Positions 7,309 through 15,254 of a DNA stretch of 34,075 bases are shown here, one piece after another. The stretch spans positions 1 to 34,075 of the forward strand of contig CAJFSY010000018.1 of NCBI GenBank assembly GCA_904419785.1, in the 5' to 3' direction. A program made the translations under genes and the position numbers. The notes beneath the pieces are model-generated. The model worked only from the letters and a program-made list of their open reading frames with translations. It was not told where the DNA came from and ran no database searches. Source of the DNA: an uncultured Neglectibacter sp. (GTDB taxonomy: Bacteria > Bacillota > Clostridia > Oscillospirales > Acutalibacteraceae). Numbering within the stretch: the first letter of the stretch is position 1; each line of letters opens with the position of its first letter.

Positions 7309-9747
7309 TTATTTTTCGGTTTTTTTCGCGCTCAAATTTTTAGCGGGGGGCACAGGGGAAGCGTGCCAGATATTGCCGGCGTATTCGCGGATGGCGCGGT
7401 CAGCGGCGAAGCGGCCTGCCCCGGCAATGTTCAACAGGGACATGCGGTTCCATCCGGTTTGGTCGCCATACAGCTCCATGGCCCGGTGCTGGGCGTCGTG
7501 ATAAGAGCGCAGGTCCGCCAAAGCCATATAGCGGTCCTCCCGGAGCAGAGCGTTGAAGATATCGCGGAACTGGCCGCCGTCCATAGAGGCCATCTCGTCC
7601 ATGGCCCGGTGGATCAGCCCGTCGTTCTGATACTGGTTGGTAGGCTGGTAACCGGCCCGTTTCAACTCCTCCACCTGGGAAGCGGTCATGCCGAAGAGGA
7701 TGATGTTTTCATCGCCCACGGTCTCGTGGATTTCCACATTGGCTCCGTCCAAGGTGCCCAGGGTGATGGCGCCGTTGATCATGAATTTCATATTGCTGGT
7801 GCCGGAAGCTTCCGTGCCTGCCAGAGAGATCTGTTCACTGATCTCGGCGGCGGGAGTCAGCAGTTCCGCCCAGGTGACGCTGTAGTTTTCCACGAAAACA
7901 ACTTTCAGCTTTTTGTTTACCTTGGGATCGGAATTGATCATCTTTGCCAGCGCGGCGATGAACTGGATGATCTGTTTAGCGAAGTAATAGCCGGGAGCGG
8001 CTTTGGCGCCAAAGAAATAGGTGTGGGGAGTGAACTCCGCGTTGGGGTTCTCCCGCAGCCATTGGTAAGTGGCCAAGATATTCAGAGCGTTCATGTGCTG
8101 GCGCTTGTATTCGTGCAAGCGCTTTACCTGCACGTCGAACAGAGAAGCGGGGTCCACCACTTCGTTCTGGGTCTTTTTCAGATAAGCTGCCAAACGTTCC
8201 TTGTTAGAACGCTTGATCTCTTGAAGCTGCTTGAGCACCGCGGCGTCGTCTTTATATTTGGCCAAGCCTTGGAGCTTGTCGGCGTCGTAGATGTAATCAG
8301 AGCCGATCAAATCGGTGATCAGTCCGGCCAGCTTGGGGTTGGACTGGTTCAGCCAGCGCCGGTGGGCGATGCCGTTGGTCACATTGGTGAACTTGTGAGG
8401 CTCTTCCTCGTAGAAGTCGTGGAACACATCGTCTTTGAGGATCTCACTGTGCAAAGCGGACACGCCGTTGACGCAGTGAGAACCGATCACCGCCAGGTTT
8501 GCCATTTTCACATAGCCGTCGTTCAAAGGGGCCATGCGGTAGATATTGGATTCGTCCACGCCTTTGGCGCGCATTTCTTCCCAGAAGCGGCGGTCGATTT
8601 CTTCCACGATCTGATAGATACGGGGCAGGCGCATTTTGAACAAGTCCCGGTTCCAGGTTTCCAGAGCCTCGCTCATGACGGTGTGGTTGGTATAGGCCAC
8701 AGTGCGCTTCACAATATCCCAGGCGGCATCCCAGCCGTAACCGCACTCGTCTAGCATGACGCGCATCATTTCGGGGATGGCCAGCACAGGATGGGTATCG
8801 TTCAGGTGGATGGCGGCCAGTTCCGGCAGCTGGTCCAGGTTGCCGTGGGCGTACAGGTGGCGCCGGATGATATCCTGGATGGAAGCGGACACCAGGAAGT
8901 ACTGCTGGGAGAGCCGCAGCAGCTTGCCGTCGGTATGGTTATCCTCAGGATAGAGCACCTTGGTGATGACTTCGCTCATGGCTTGCTGTTCCATGGCGCG
9001 CATATAGTTGCCGCCGTTAAAGAGCTTCATGTCGAATTTATCGTTCTCCGCCTTCCACACCCGCAAAAGGCTTACGCCCTTGCCGTCCATGCCGGCGATG
9101 TACATATCATAGGGGATAGCGGTGACGGTGGTATAGTCCTTGTGGCGCACGGAATGATACTGGTCGTGCCATTGTTCCTCGATGTGCCCGCCAAAACGGA
9201 CTTCCACAGAGCTTTCGGGCACCCGCTGCAGCCAAATACCGCCGCCGGGCAGCCAGAAATCGGGAAGCTCGGTCTGCCAGCCGTCCACCAATTTCTGCCG
9301 GAACAGGCCGTATTCATACCGCAGGGAATAGCCCATGGCGGGGTAGCCCTGGGTTGCCAGGCCATCCATGAAGCAAGCGGCCAGACGGCCCAAGCCGCCG
9401 TTGCCCAGACCAGCGTCAGGCTCCTGTTCATACAGGATATCCAGCTTGATGCCATATTCCGAAAGGGCTTGGCGGAAATTTTCCTCTAAGCCCAGGTTAT
9501 ACAGGTTGTTGCGCAACGAACGGCCCAACAAGAATTCCATGCAAAGATAATAGATCTGTTTTGTATCGCTCTTTTCGGCGTTAGAGACAAATTCGGCCCG
9601 GCCCTTGGTCAACAGCTCCCGCACGATGAGGACGCTGGCTTTATAATATTCCTCATCGGTGGCGTTTTCCAAAGAGACGGCAAACGTGTGGGCCAGCTTA
9701 TCTCGGATGGCCTCTTTGATCTGCTCGACACTCAGCTTGTAATCCAT
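7309..9747 (-). CDS. glgP: Glycogen/maltodextrin phosphorylase
   Basis: An 812-residue GT35 enzyme, the usual length for bacterial phosphorylases. It releases glucose-1-phosphate from the non-reducing end of alpha-1,4-glucans with pyridoxal phosphate as cofactor. Family motifs are intact: NGGLGRLAACFMDGLA near residue 115, HLNDTHPVLAIPEMMR, HEYKRQHMNALN, and the cofactor site EASGTSNMKFMINGA with the Schiff-base lysine at K654. The ATG at 9747 follows GGAGG at ideal distance. It lies upstream of the GH13 hydrolase in the same direction, which fits joint glycogen or maltodextrin breakdown, with the hydrolase dealing with limit dextrins. Confidence 0.97.
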   Translation of the reverse strand: MDYKLSVEQIKEAIRDKLAHTFAVSLENATDEEYYKASVLIVRELLTKGRAEFVSNAEKSDTKQIYYLCMEFLLGRSLRNNLYNLGLEENFRQALSEYGIKLDILYEQEPDAGLGNGGLGRLAACFMDGLATQGYPAMGYSLRYEYGLFRQKLVDGWQTELPDFWLPGGGIWLQRVPESSVEVRFGGHIEEQWHDQYHSVRHKDYTTVTAIPYDMYIAGMDGKGVSLLRVWKAENDKFDMKLFNGGNYMRAMEQQAMSEVITKVLYPEDNHTDGKLLRLSQQYFLVSASIQDIIRRHLYAHGNLDQLPELAAIHLNDTHPVLAIPEMMRVMLDECGYGWDAAWDIVKRTVAYTNHTVMSEALETWNRDLFKMRLPRIYQIVEEIDRRFWEEMRAKGVDESNIYRMAPLNDGYVKMANLAVIGSHCVNGVSALHSEILKDDVFHDFYEEEPHKFTNVTNGIAHRRWLNQSNPKLAGLITDLIGSDYIYDADKLQGLAKYKDDAAVLKQLQEIKRSNKERLAAYLKKTQNEVVDPASLFDVQVKRLHEYKRQHMNALNILATYQWLRENPNAEFTPHTYFFGAKAAPGYYFAKQIIQFIAALAKMINSDPKVNKKLKVVFVENYSVTWAELLTPAAEISEQISLAGTEASGTSNMKFMINGAITLGTLDGANVEIHETVGDENIILFGMTASQVEELKRAGYQPTNQYQNDGLIHRAMDEMASMDGGQFRDIFNALLREDRYMALADLRSYHDAQHRAMELYGDQTGWNRMSLLNIAGAGRFAADRAIREYAGNIWHASPVPPAKNLSAKKTEK

Positions 9748-9822
9748 CGAAATTCCTCCAAAATATATTTAAAATGCATAAAATTAATCAAATTAATTAC
9801 CTAGAAGGACAGTTCCATGTGC

Positions 9823-9851
9823 ATTGTACACTAAAGTGAGCGGAAAAACAA
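9823..9851 (-). promoter_or_regulatory. glgP promoter
   Basis: Minus-strand TTGTTT (9846-9851) and TACAAT (9823-9828), spacer 17, about 75 bases upstream of the glgP start. Confidence 0.65.
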
Positions 9852-9862
9852 CCGCAATAAAG

Positions 9863-9921
9863 CCCCAAGCTGGAATGACATATTTGTACATTCTTTACAA
9901 AGTATGCCATTTTGCTTGGGG
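9863..9921. repeat. 59-base imperfect dyad upstream of the glgP promoter
   Basis: Nested inverted repeats share one centre: CCCCAAGC/GCTTGGGG (9863-9870, 9914-9921), AATG/CATT, ATA/TAT and TTTGTA/TACAAA (9883-9888, 9896-9901) around a 7-base loop. It begins 11 bases beyond the glgP -35. Either a multi-site operator or a structured RNA end; no U tract, so not an ordinary terminator. Confidence 0.55.
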
Positions 9922-10057
9922 GAACAGCCTTTTCTTTTAGAAATATCATAGCACAGATGGGGTTAGGATACAATAAAAATCAAGTAAAAAAACGTTTGCA
10001 CATTTTTCAAGGTATCTATGGGTTTTAGGAAAATTCCAGGAAAAAAGGAGAAAGCTC

Positions 10058-10086
10058 TTCCCGAAAAGAAGATTTTGCAATATAAT
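10058..10086 (+). promoter_or_regulatory. Probable zapA promoter
   Basis: A perfect TATAAT (10081-10086) lies about 57 bases before the zapA ATG. The matching -35 (TTCCCG at 10058-10063, spacer 17) is poor, so activation or weak expression is possible. Confidence 0.4.
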
Positions 10087-10142
10087 AGGTTTACGCGGGA
10101 GCTGGTGCTGTGTGCCGGCTCTGGGAAAGGATGGGTTTCAGA

Positions 10143-11066
10143 ATGGAAAAACGTCGGGTGCGTCTGGAAATTAACGGAGTGGTTTGCGGGCTTATCACCC
10201 AAGAAAGCGATGAATATATGGAGTCCCTGGCAGAGGAAGTAGGAGAAATGATCACGGAGATCCAGATCGCCTCTCCTTATATTACCCGGGAAGCCGCCGC
10301 CATAACCGCGGCTTTGAGTTATTGCGACGATGCCCGGAAAAACGGGACGAAGCGCCATGAACTGCAAGAGCGGGTGGACGAATTAGAGGTGGAAGCGGAG
10401 ATCTGGCAGGAAGAAAAAGAGGATATGGTGAACAATGGTCCCAATCCCCAGACCCGGGCCCATATCGAAGAATTGGAGCAGGAGAACACCCGCTTGCAGG
10501 AGGCTGCCCAGCAAGTGGAAAAACTGCGGGAACGGCTTACTGTGTTGGAAGACGAAAACGGCGCGCTGCGTCAGGAAACGGCCCAGCTTGCAGAGTTGGA
10601 GGCATGCCGCCGGGAAGTGGAGCGGCTCCAGGAGGAAAACGGAAGGCTGCGGCAAGCGGCGGAATCCTCCCCCGAAGAGGGAAAGCTGCTGGAAGAATTG
10701 GAAAAACTGGTGGCGGACAACGCTGCTTTAAAACTGTTGGCCGAAGAAAAAGATGCCCAAATCAAAAAAGCGGAACAGGAAAAGCAGGCTACTATAGCCG
10801 CGGCGAAACGGGCAGTGGAAGAGGCCAAGCGCCTGGTAGATGAGGCAAAAGCCCAAGCAGTTGCGGCGGGAGCCCCAAAGGAAGCCCATGAGGAAACGCT
10901 GGTGGTACAGGCGCCGGAAGAGAAGGAAAAAGCGGCAGAAAAAGAAAAGACGGAAGAGAAAGAAGAAGCCCCACAGAAAAAAACTTCCCGCAAACGCAGG
11001 AACCCCTTGCGTCACGAGGATGAGTATGAACAGGAAGGATTCGTAAGCTTTTTTGAGAAAAAATGA
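10143..11066 (+). CDS. zapA: ZapA-family cell division protein with long coiled-coil tail
   Basis: 307 residues. The first 90 or so form a ZapA domain (MEKRRVRLEINGVVCGLITQ, then ESDEYMESLAEEVGEMI), which in relatives binds and cross-links FtsZ at the division ring. Typical ZapA proteins are about 85-110 residues. Here a heptad-like Glu/Leu/Arg-rich coiled coil follows (about residues 75-245, with repeats such as LEELEKL and VERLQEENGRLRQ), then a Lys/Glu-rich charged tail and a short terminal motif (GFVSFFEKK). The start is chosen because it reproduces the family N-terminus; SD spacing is long (AAAGGA, 13 bases). Its last four bases overlap the U32 gene start (ATGA), so the two are translationally coupled, a pairing common in Firmicutes. 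Confidence 0.8.
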   Translation: MEKRRVRLEINGVVCGLITQESDEYMESLAEEVGEMITEIQIASPYITREAAAITAALSYCDDARKNGTKRHELQERVDELEVEAEIWQEEKEDMVNNGPNPQTRAHIEELEQENTRLQEAAQQVEKLRERLTVLEDENGALRQETAQLAELEACRREVERLQEENGRLRQAAESSPEEGKLLEELEKLVADNAALKLLAEEKDAQIKKAEQEKQATIAAAKRAVEEAKRLVDEAKAQAVAAGAPKEAHEETLVVQAPEEKEKAAEKEKTEEKEEAPQKKTSRKRRNPLRHEDEYEQEGFVSFFEKK

Positions 11067-13132
11067 AGAATTCACAATATTTTGAAGTGTTAGCCCCCGC
11101 CGGCGGGCCGGAAGCCCTGCGGGCGGCGGTGTTCGCCGGCGCGGATGCTGTATATTTAGGAGGTCCGGCTTTTGGAGCCCGGGCCAACGCCAAGAATTTC
11201 TCCCGGGAGGAACTGGCCCAAGCGGTGGCGTTTTGCCATGGCCGGGGTGTGCGGGTCCATGTGACGGTGAACACCTTGTTAAAAGAAACGGAACTTCCAG
11301 AGGCTTTGGAGTTTGTGGAGTATTTATGCTCTCTGCCGGTGGATGCCGTGCTGGTGCAGGATATGGGCTTGTTTGCTCTGCTGCGGCGCCGGGCTGCGGA
11401 ACTGCCGCTGCACGCTTCCACGCAGATGAGCCTTCACACTCCGGCGGGAGCGGAACTGCTGCGGGAGCTGGGAGCCGACCGGGTGGTATTGGCCCGGGAG
11501 CTTTCGCTGGAAGAAATCCGGGAGATTCATGAGAGCTGCCCCGTGGAACTGGAAAGCTTTGTCCACGGGGCGTTGTGTATGTCGGTTTCGGGACAGTGCG
11601 CTTTCAGCGCCCTTTTGGGAGGGCGCAGCGGAAACCGTGGCTTGTGCGCCCAGCCATGCCGCCTGCCCTTTGCCGCGCCTGGCGGCACCGGTCATGACCT
11701 TTCTTTAAAAGACCTTTCGTTTGTACGGGAGATCGGACAGTTAAAACAAGCGGGCGTGTGTTCCGCCAAGATCGAGGGCAGGATGAAGCGGCCGGAATAT
11801 GTAGCCGCCGCGGTGTCTGCCTGCCGGCGGGCGGCGGATGGGGAGGAGGTGTCCCAAGAGCTGCTCAGCGATCTGGAGGCGGTGTTCTCCCGGTCTGGTT
11901 TTACACAAGGGTATCTCACCGGGAAGCGGGGCGCTTCCATGTTTGGCGTACGCAGGAAAGAGGACGTTACCGGCGCTACGGAGAAAGTGTTTTCCTCATT
12001 GCGGGGGCTGTACCGGGGAGAAGCTTCCCGGGTGGCGGTTTCCATGGCTCTGGAGCAGCAGGGGAAGGAACTTTCCTTAACTGTGCGGGACGAGGAAGGC
12101 CGAGAAGCCCAGGCCAGGTCCCCTATAGGCCAGGGGCTCTCTCTCTTGCCCAAGGAGCGGTGTATCCAGCAGCTCGGCAAGACAGGGTCCACACCTTTCC
12201 GAGCGGAGAGCTTTTTCGTACCGGAAGAAGGCGTGCCCTGCGGGGTGTCTGTGCTTAACGCTCTGCGCAGGCAGGCTTTGGAAGAGCTTTTATCTTTGCG
12301 GGAACGGCGAGAGGCTATCCCATACAGGGAAGAGGCCTTATCTTTTGCTTCCCATCCCCGACGGGAAGGGGACCTCCCATTGCGGGCGCAGTTCCGAACG
12401 GTGGAGCAGCTTTGTCCCCAGGCCAGGAATTGCCGGGAAATCGTACTGCCATTAGAAACCCCTGTGGAAACTTTAAAGCGGCTGCGGGAAGAAGGGTATC
12501 CATCCATTTTTCTGGACATTCCGCGGGCGCTGTTTGGCGAGGAAAAACGGACAGTCCGGCAAATGGAACAGCACATGTCCGCGGGGTTCGATAAATTTGT
12601 GTGCGGAAATTTGGGCACGGTGGCGTTGGCCCGAAAGCTGGGCGCGGAGTTCCACGGCAGTTTTTCGCTGAATATTTTTAACACCGCATCCCTGGAATGT
12701 TTTCAGGAACTGGGCATTTCCACAGCGGAGATGTCCTTTGAGCTAACCGCCCGGGAACTGGCCGGTATCGGCGGGACTTTGCCCCGGGGCGTGATGGTTT
12801 ATGGCCGTCAGGCTTTGATGCTGGTGCGCAACTGCCCGCTGGCCAATTCACCCAAGGGCTGCCTGCACTGCAAAACCCCCGGCTGTTTGACCGACCGGAA
12901 ACGGAAACAGTTCCCGGTGGTGTGCCGTGGTGGGAAGAATATCGAGGTGCTCAACTCGGTGCCTTTGTGGCTTTGTGACCTGCAAAAGGAACTGTCGCCG
13001 TTGGATTTTGGAGTGGTCCGGTTCACGGTGGAAAACTCTGTGGAATGCGGCAGTGTGTTAGACGCCTGTTTTCGTGGCGAGACCCCTGGTTTTGACTATA
13101 CCCGTGGACTTTTTCACCGGGGCGTGGAATGA
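11063..13132 (+). CDS. U32 family peptidase-like protein (RlhA-related)
   Basis: 689 residues. It opens with the U32 barrel (EVLAPAGGPEALRAAVFAGADAVYLGG, quoted in part: EVLAPAGGPEALRAA) and carries the U32 signature ESFVHGALCMSVSGQCAFS near residues 165-185, with further conserved cysteines (GLCAQPC, and CPLA...CLHC...CL near the C-terminus). Length and C-terminal part fit the U32 proteins with a DUF3656-type middle domain. E. coli members of this group (RlhA/YdcP, TrhP) hydroxylate RNA rather than cut proteins, so an RNA-modifying role is likely by analogy. Coupled to zapA by a 4-base overlap; whether it works in division is not shown. Confidence 0.85.
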   Translation: MKNSQYFEVLAPAGGPEALRAAVFAGADAVYLGGPAFGARANAKNFSREELAQAVAFCHGRGVRVHVTVNTLLKETELPEALEFVEYLCSLPVDAVLVQDMGLFALLRRRAAELPLHASTQMSLHTPAGAELLRELGADRVVLARELSLEEIREIHESCPVELESFVHGALCMSVSGQCAFSALLGGRSGNRGLCAQPCRLPFAAPGGTGHDLSLKDLSFVREIGQLKQAGVCSAKIEGRMKRPEYVAAAVSACRRAADGEEVSQELLSDLEAVFSRSGFTQGYLTGKRGASMFGVRRKEDVTGATEKVFSSLRGLYRGEASRVAVSMALEQQGKELSLTVRDEEGREAQARSPIGQGLSLLPKERCIQQLGKTGSTPFRAESFFVPEEGVPCGVSVLNALRRQALEELLSLRERREAIPYREEALSFASHPRREGDLPLRAQFRTVEQLCPQARNCREIVLPLETPVETLKRLREEGYPSIFLDIPRALFGEEKRTVRQMEQHMSAGFDKFVCGNLGTVALARKLGAEFHGSFSLNIFNTASLECFQELGISTAEMSFELTARELAGIGGTLPRGVMVYGRQALMLVRNCPLANSPKGCLHCKTPGCLTDRKRKQFPVVCRGGKNIEVLNSVPLWLCDLQKELSPLDFGVVRFTVENSVECGSVLDACFRGETPGFDYTRGLFHRGVE

Positions 13133-13237
13133 CGGTGGAAAACTCGGTGGAAAATGTTAAAAAGTAAAGGGCCATACCCTGGGAAAGCCCGAAAAACCTA
13201 GGGTTTTGGGATTGTGGAAAAGTGTGAATGTGGAAAA
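13027..13237. repeat. Cluster of GTGGAAAA repeats (DnaA-box-like)
   Basis: Five copies of [GT]GTGGAAAA occur at 13027-13035, 13134-13142, 13146-13154, 13213-13221 and 13229-13237. The last two read TTTTCCACA on the minus strand, which fits the relaxed DnaA-box pattern TTWTNCACA; the first three differ at one base. Two of the copies are part of a longer near-identical 20-base direct repeat (13026 and 13133). No gene is seen in 13133-13263 apart from this. Confidence 0.4.
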
Positions 13238-13263
13238 TTCAGACTGTGAAAAGGGTGAATCGT

Positions 13264-13710
13264 ATGGAAAACTCTATGATTTTGCGAATGAAAAAGGTGC
13301 GCAAGCAGGCTCAGCTGCCCCAGCGGCAGACGGAAGGCAGCGCGGGATATGACCTGTGCGCCTGTGTGGAAGAACCTGTGACGCTCTTGCCTGGAGAAGC
13401 GTTTATATTTCCCACGGGGCTGGCGGCGGAAATTCCCCATGGCTGTGCCGGCATGATTTTCACCCGAAGCGGCTTGGGAGTAAAACATGGGGTGGCAGTG
13501 CGCAACGGCGTGGGGGTCATCGATAGCGATTACCGGGGAGAAATCCATGTAGGGCTGCAAAATTTCAGCCAGGAACCCTATACGATCCAGCCTGGGGAGC
13601 GAATCGCCCAGCTGATTCTGATGCCGGTGTATCTGCCTCCGGTGGTGGAAGTGGAAGAGCTTTCGCAGACCCAGCGGGGAAGCGGCGGTTTCGGCAGCAC
13701 AGGCAAGTGA
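13264..13710 (+). CDS. dut: dUTP diphosphatase (dUTPase)
   Basis: 148 residues, the normal trimeric dUTPase size. All five motifs are present in order: AGYDLCA (I), TRSGLGV (II), NGVGVIDSDYRGE with the catalytic Asp (III), GERIAQLIL (IV) and RGSGGFGSTG, the glycine-rich C-terminal arm (V). It hydrolyses dUTP to dUMP, which keeps uracil out of DNA and supplies dTMP synthesis. The ATG at 13264 follows AAAAGGG by 8 bases; an ATG 12 bases later is less well placed. A 7-base hairpin (13703-13709 with 13718-13724) overlaps the stop codon but has no T tract. Confidence 0.96.
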   Translation: MENSMILRMKKVRKQAQLPQRQTEGSAGYDLCACVEEPVTLLPGEAFIFPTGLAAEIPHGCAGMIFTRSGLGVKHGVAVRNGVGVIDSDYRGEIHVGLQNFSQEPYTIQPGERIAQLILMPVYLPPVVEVEELSQTQRGSGGFGSTGK

Positions 13711-13811
13711 TTTTTGGCACTTGCAACAGCTGCATATCTTGTGGGATTTCTTTCGCAAAAGTGCACATATAAGGGAATTTGGGATTTTGTAGGTTTATGT
13801 AAACTTTCACC

Positions 13812-13840
13812 TTGAGAAATGTTGGAAAATAGGCTATAAT
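13812..13840 (+). promoter_or_regulatory. mreB operon promoter
   Basis: TTGAGA (13812-13817), 17-base spacer, perfect TATAAT (13835-13840). Predicted transcript start near 13847, giving a leader of about 197 bases. Confidence 0.85.
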
Positions 13841-13899
13841 GATAAGCGTGTAATGTCTGATGGGGCCTTTTGGGAAAAACAGGCTGTAGACAGCACGAA

Positions 13900-13998
13900 A
13901 GCGGAAGTGTGTTTCCGCTGAAATGGGAAACCATAAAAGCGAGTCGCTTTTTATTTGTGATATTACGTGTAATTTGGAAATCAATGGCCCATGGGGCC
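13900..13998 (+). promoter_or_regulatory. Structured mreB leader
   Basis: Three hairpins follow one another in the untranslated leader: AGCGGAA/TTCCGCT (13900-13919), AAAAGCG/CGCTTTT with a short T run (13935-13952, terminator-like), and GGCCC/GGGCC (13986-13998). This suggests attenuation or RNA stability control. I do not recognise a known riboswitch class. Confidence 0.4.
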
Positions 13999-14043
13999 GG
14001 AAAGGCAGAGTTTGTAATGGTAGGGCTTTCTGGAGTTTTTTCT

Positions 14044-15066
14044 ATGTTTACAATGTTTTCCAAGGATATCGGCATCGACTTGGGAACTGCGAATACATTG
14101 GTGTTTATGCGCGGCAAAGGCATCGTCATGCGGGAACCTTCCGTGGTGGCGGTAGATGTGCGCACCGACGAAGTACTGGCGGTAGGCAAGCAGGCCAAGG
14201 AAATGCTGGGCCGTACCCCCGGTTCTATCGTGGCGGTGCGTCCTTTGAAGGATGGCGTTATCGCTGATTTCGATGTGACCGCGGCCATGTTAAAATATTT
14301 CATCAAAAAAGCGTTGAAATCCGGCACATTGAGCCGTCCCCGCATTGTGGTGTGCATCCCCTCCGGCGTGACCGAGGTGGAACGCCGCGCTGTGGAGGAC
14401 GCTGCCCGTCAGGCCGGTTCCAACAATGTGGACCTGATCGAGGAGCCTATGGCGGCAGCTATCGGCGCGGGCCTGCCTGTTGGCGAGCCCACGGGCTGCA
14501 TGGTGGTGGATATCGGCGGCGGTACCTCTGAGGTGGCCGTGATCTCCCTGGGCGATATTGTAACGTCTGTTTCCGTGCGTATGGCCGGCGATAAGTTCGA
14601 CGAAGCCATCGTCACGTATGTGAAGAAGAAATATAATCTGCTCATCGGCGAGCGCACCGCGGAAGAGATCAAGATCAAGATCGGTTCGGCGTTCCCCACG
14701 GAAGAGACCATCAACGCGTTCGTGGAGATCAAAGGCCGGAACCTGGTAGACGGCCTGCCCAAAAACGTGACCATCCATGCCGACGAAGTGCGGGAAGCTT
14801 TGGCCGACAGCGTGATGATCGTGGTGGACGCTATCAAGGACACTTTGGAAAAGACCCCTCCGGAACTGGCGGCGGATATCATCGACCGGGGTATTATGCT
14901 CACCGGCGGCGGTGCGCTGCTCAGGGGCTTGGACAAGCTGGTGAGCCAGGAGACCGGCATTCCCGTCCATGTGGCAGAACGCCCTTTGGACTGCGTGGTG
15001 GAAGGCACAGGCAAAAGCCTGGAAGTAGATTTGCCCAAAGCCCGTTACCGCGGCAGAAGAAAGTAA
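14044..15066 (+). CDS. mreB: Rod-shape actin homologue MreB
   Basis: 340 residues, typical for MreB. The actin-fold nucleotide motifs are clear: phosphate 1 [12 protein letters not shown] near the N-terminus, connect 1, phosphate 2 [15 protein letters not shown], and adenosine motif [14 protein letters not shown]. MreB filaments at the membrane organise the elongasome with MreC, MreD and PBP2, encoded next. The start at 14044 ([14 protein letters not shown]) is chosen because GGAG lies 9 bases upstream and the length fits; the frame is open further upstream through the leader. First gene of a four-gene shape operon. Confidence 0.97.
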   Translation: MFTMFSKDIGIDLGTANTLVFMRGKGIVMREPSVVAVDVRTDEVLAVGKQAKEMLGRTPGSIVAVRPLKDGVIADFDVTAAMLKYFIKKALKSGTLSRPRIVVCIPSGVTEVERRAVEDAARQAGSNNVDLIEEPMAAAIGAGLPVGEPTGCMVVDIGGGTSEVAVISLGDIVTSVSVRMAGDKFDEAIVTYVKKKYNLLIGERTAEEIKIKIGSAFPTEETINAFVEIKGRNLVDGLPKNVTIHADEVREALADSVMIVVDAIKDTLEKTPPELAADIIDRGIMLTGGGALLRGLDKLVSQETGIPVHVAERPLDCVVEGTGKSLEVDLPKARYRGRRK

Positions 15067-15183
15067 GATGTCAAAGGGAAGAGGGAGCTTCCCGGCGGCA
15101 AGCCATGAAAGAGGGGTGCCCGGTGTGAGGAAGCCGGGCGCCTGCCGGGAACGTGTTTTCCGGAAAGAGGGAAGGAAGGATGA

Positions 15184-15211
15184 GGACTGCCAAGGGTGAC
15201 CTGGGCAGTCC
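15184..15211 (+). promoter_or_regulatory. Hairpin in the mreB-mreC spacer
   Basis: A perfect 8-base inverted repeat GGACTGCC/GGCAGTCC (15184-15191, 15204-15211). A second pair, TTCCCGGC upstream and GCCGGGAA near 15145, also lies in this 188-base spacer. The structure sits between two candidate mreC starts and favours the later one. Confidence 0.45.
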
Positions 15212-15254
15212 GCATTTGGCTTTGATGGGAAATCCAAAAAAGGAGAGCTTTGTC

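Noticed and set aside
6308-8754. Long plus-strand open frames opposite the GH13 gene and glgP
   Set aside because: They follow the codon structure of the confirmed minus-strand enzymes and have no recognisable domain.
9987-10004. Partial catabolite-response (cre) site near AACGTTTGCA
   Set aside because: Only half of the palindrome fits; the other half is a run of A/T and the position is not close to the glgP promoter.
13129-13167. 12-codon frame MTVENSVENVKK overlapping the U32 stop codon
   Set aside because: Arises from the local repeat of the preceding coding sequence (TVENSVE occurs just before in the U32 protein); no SD of its own.
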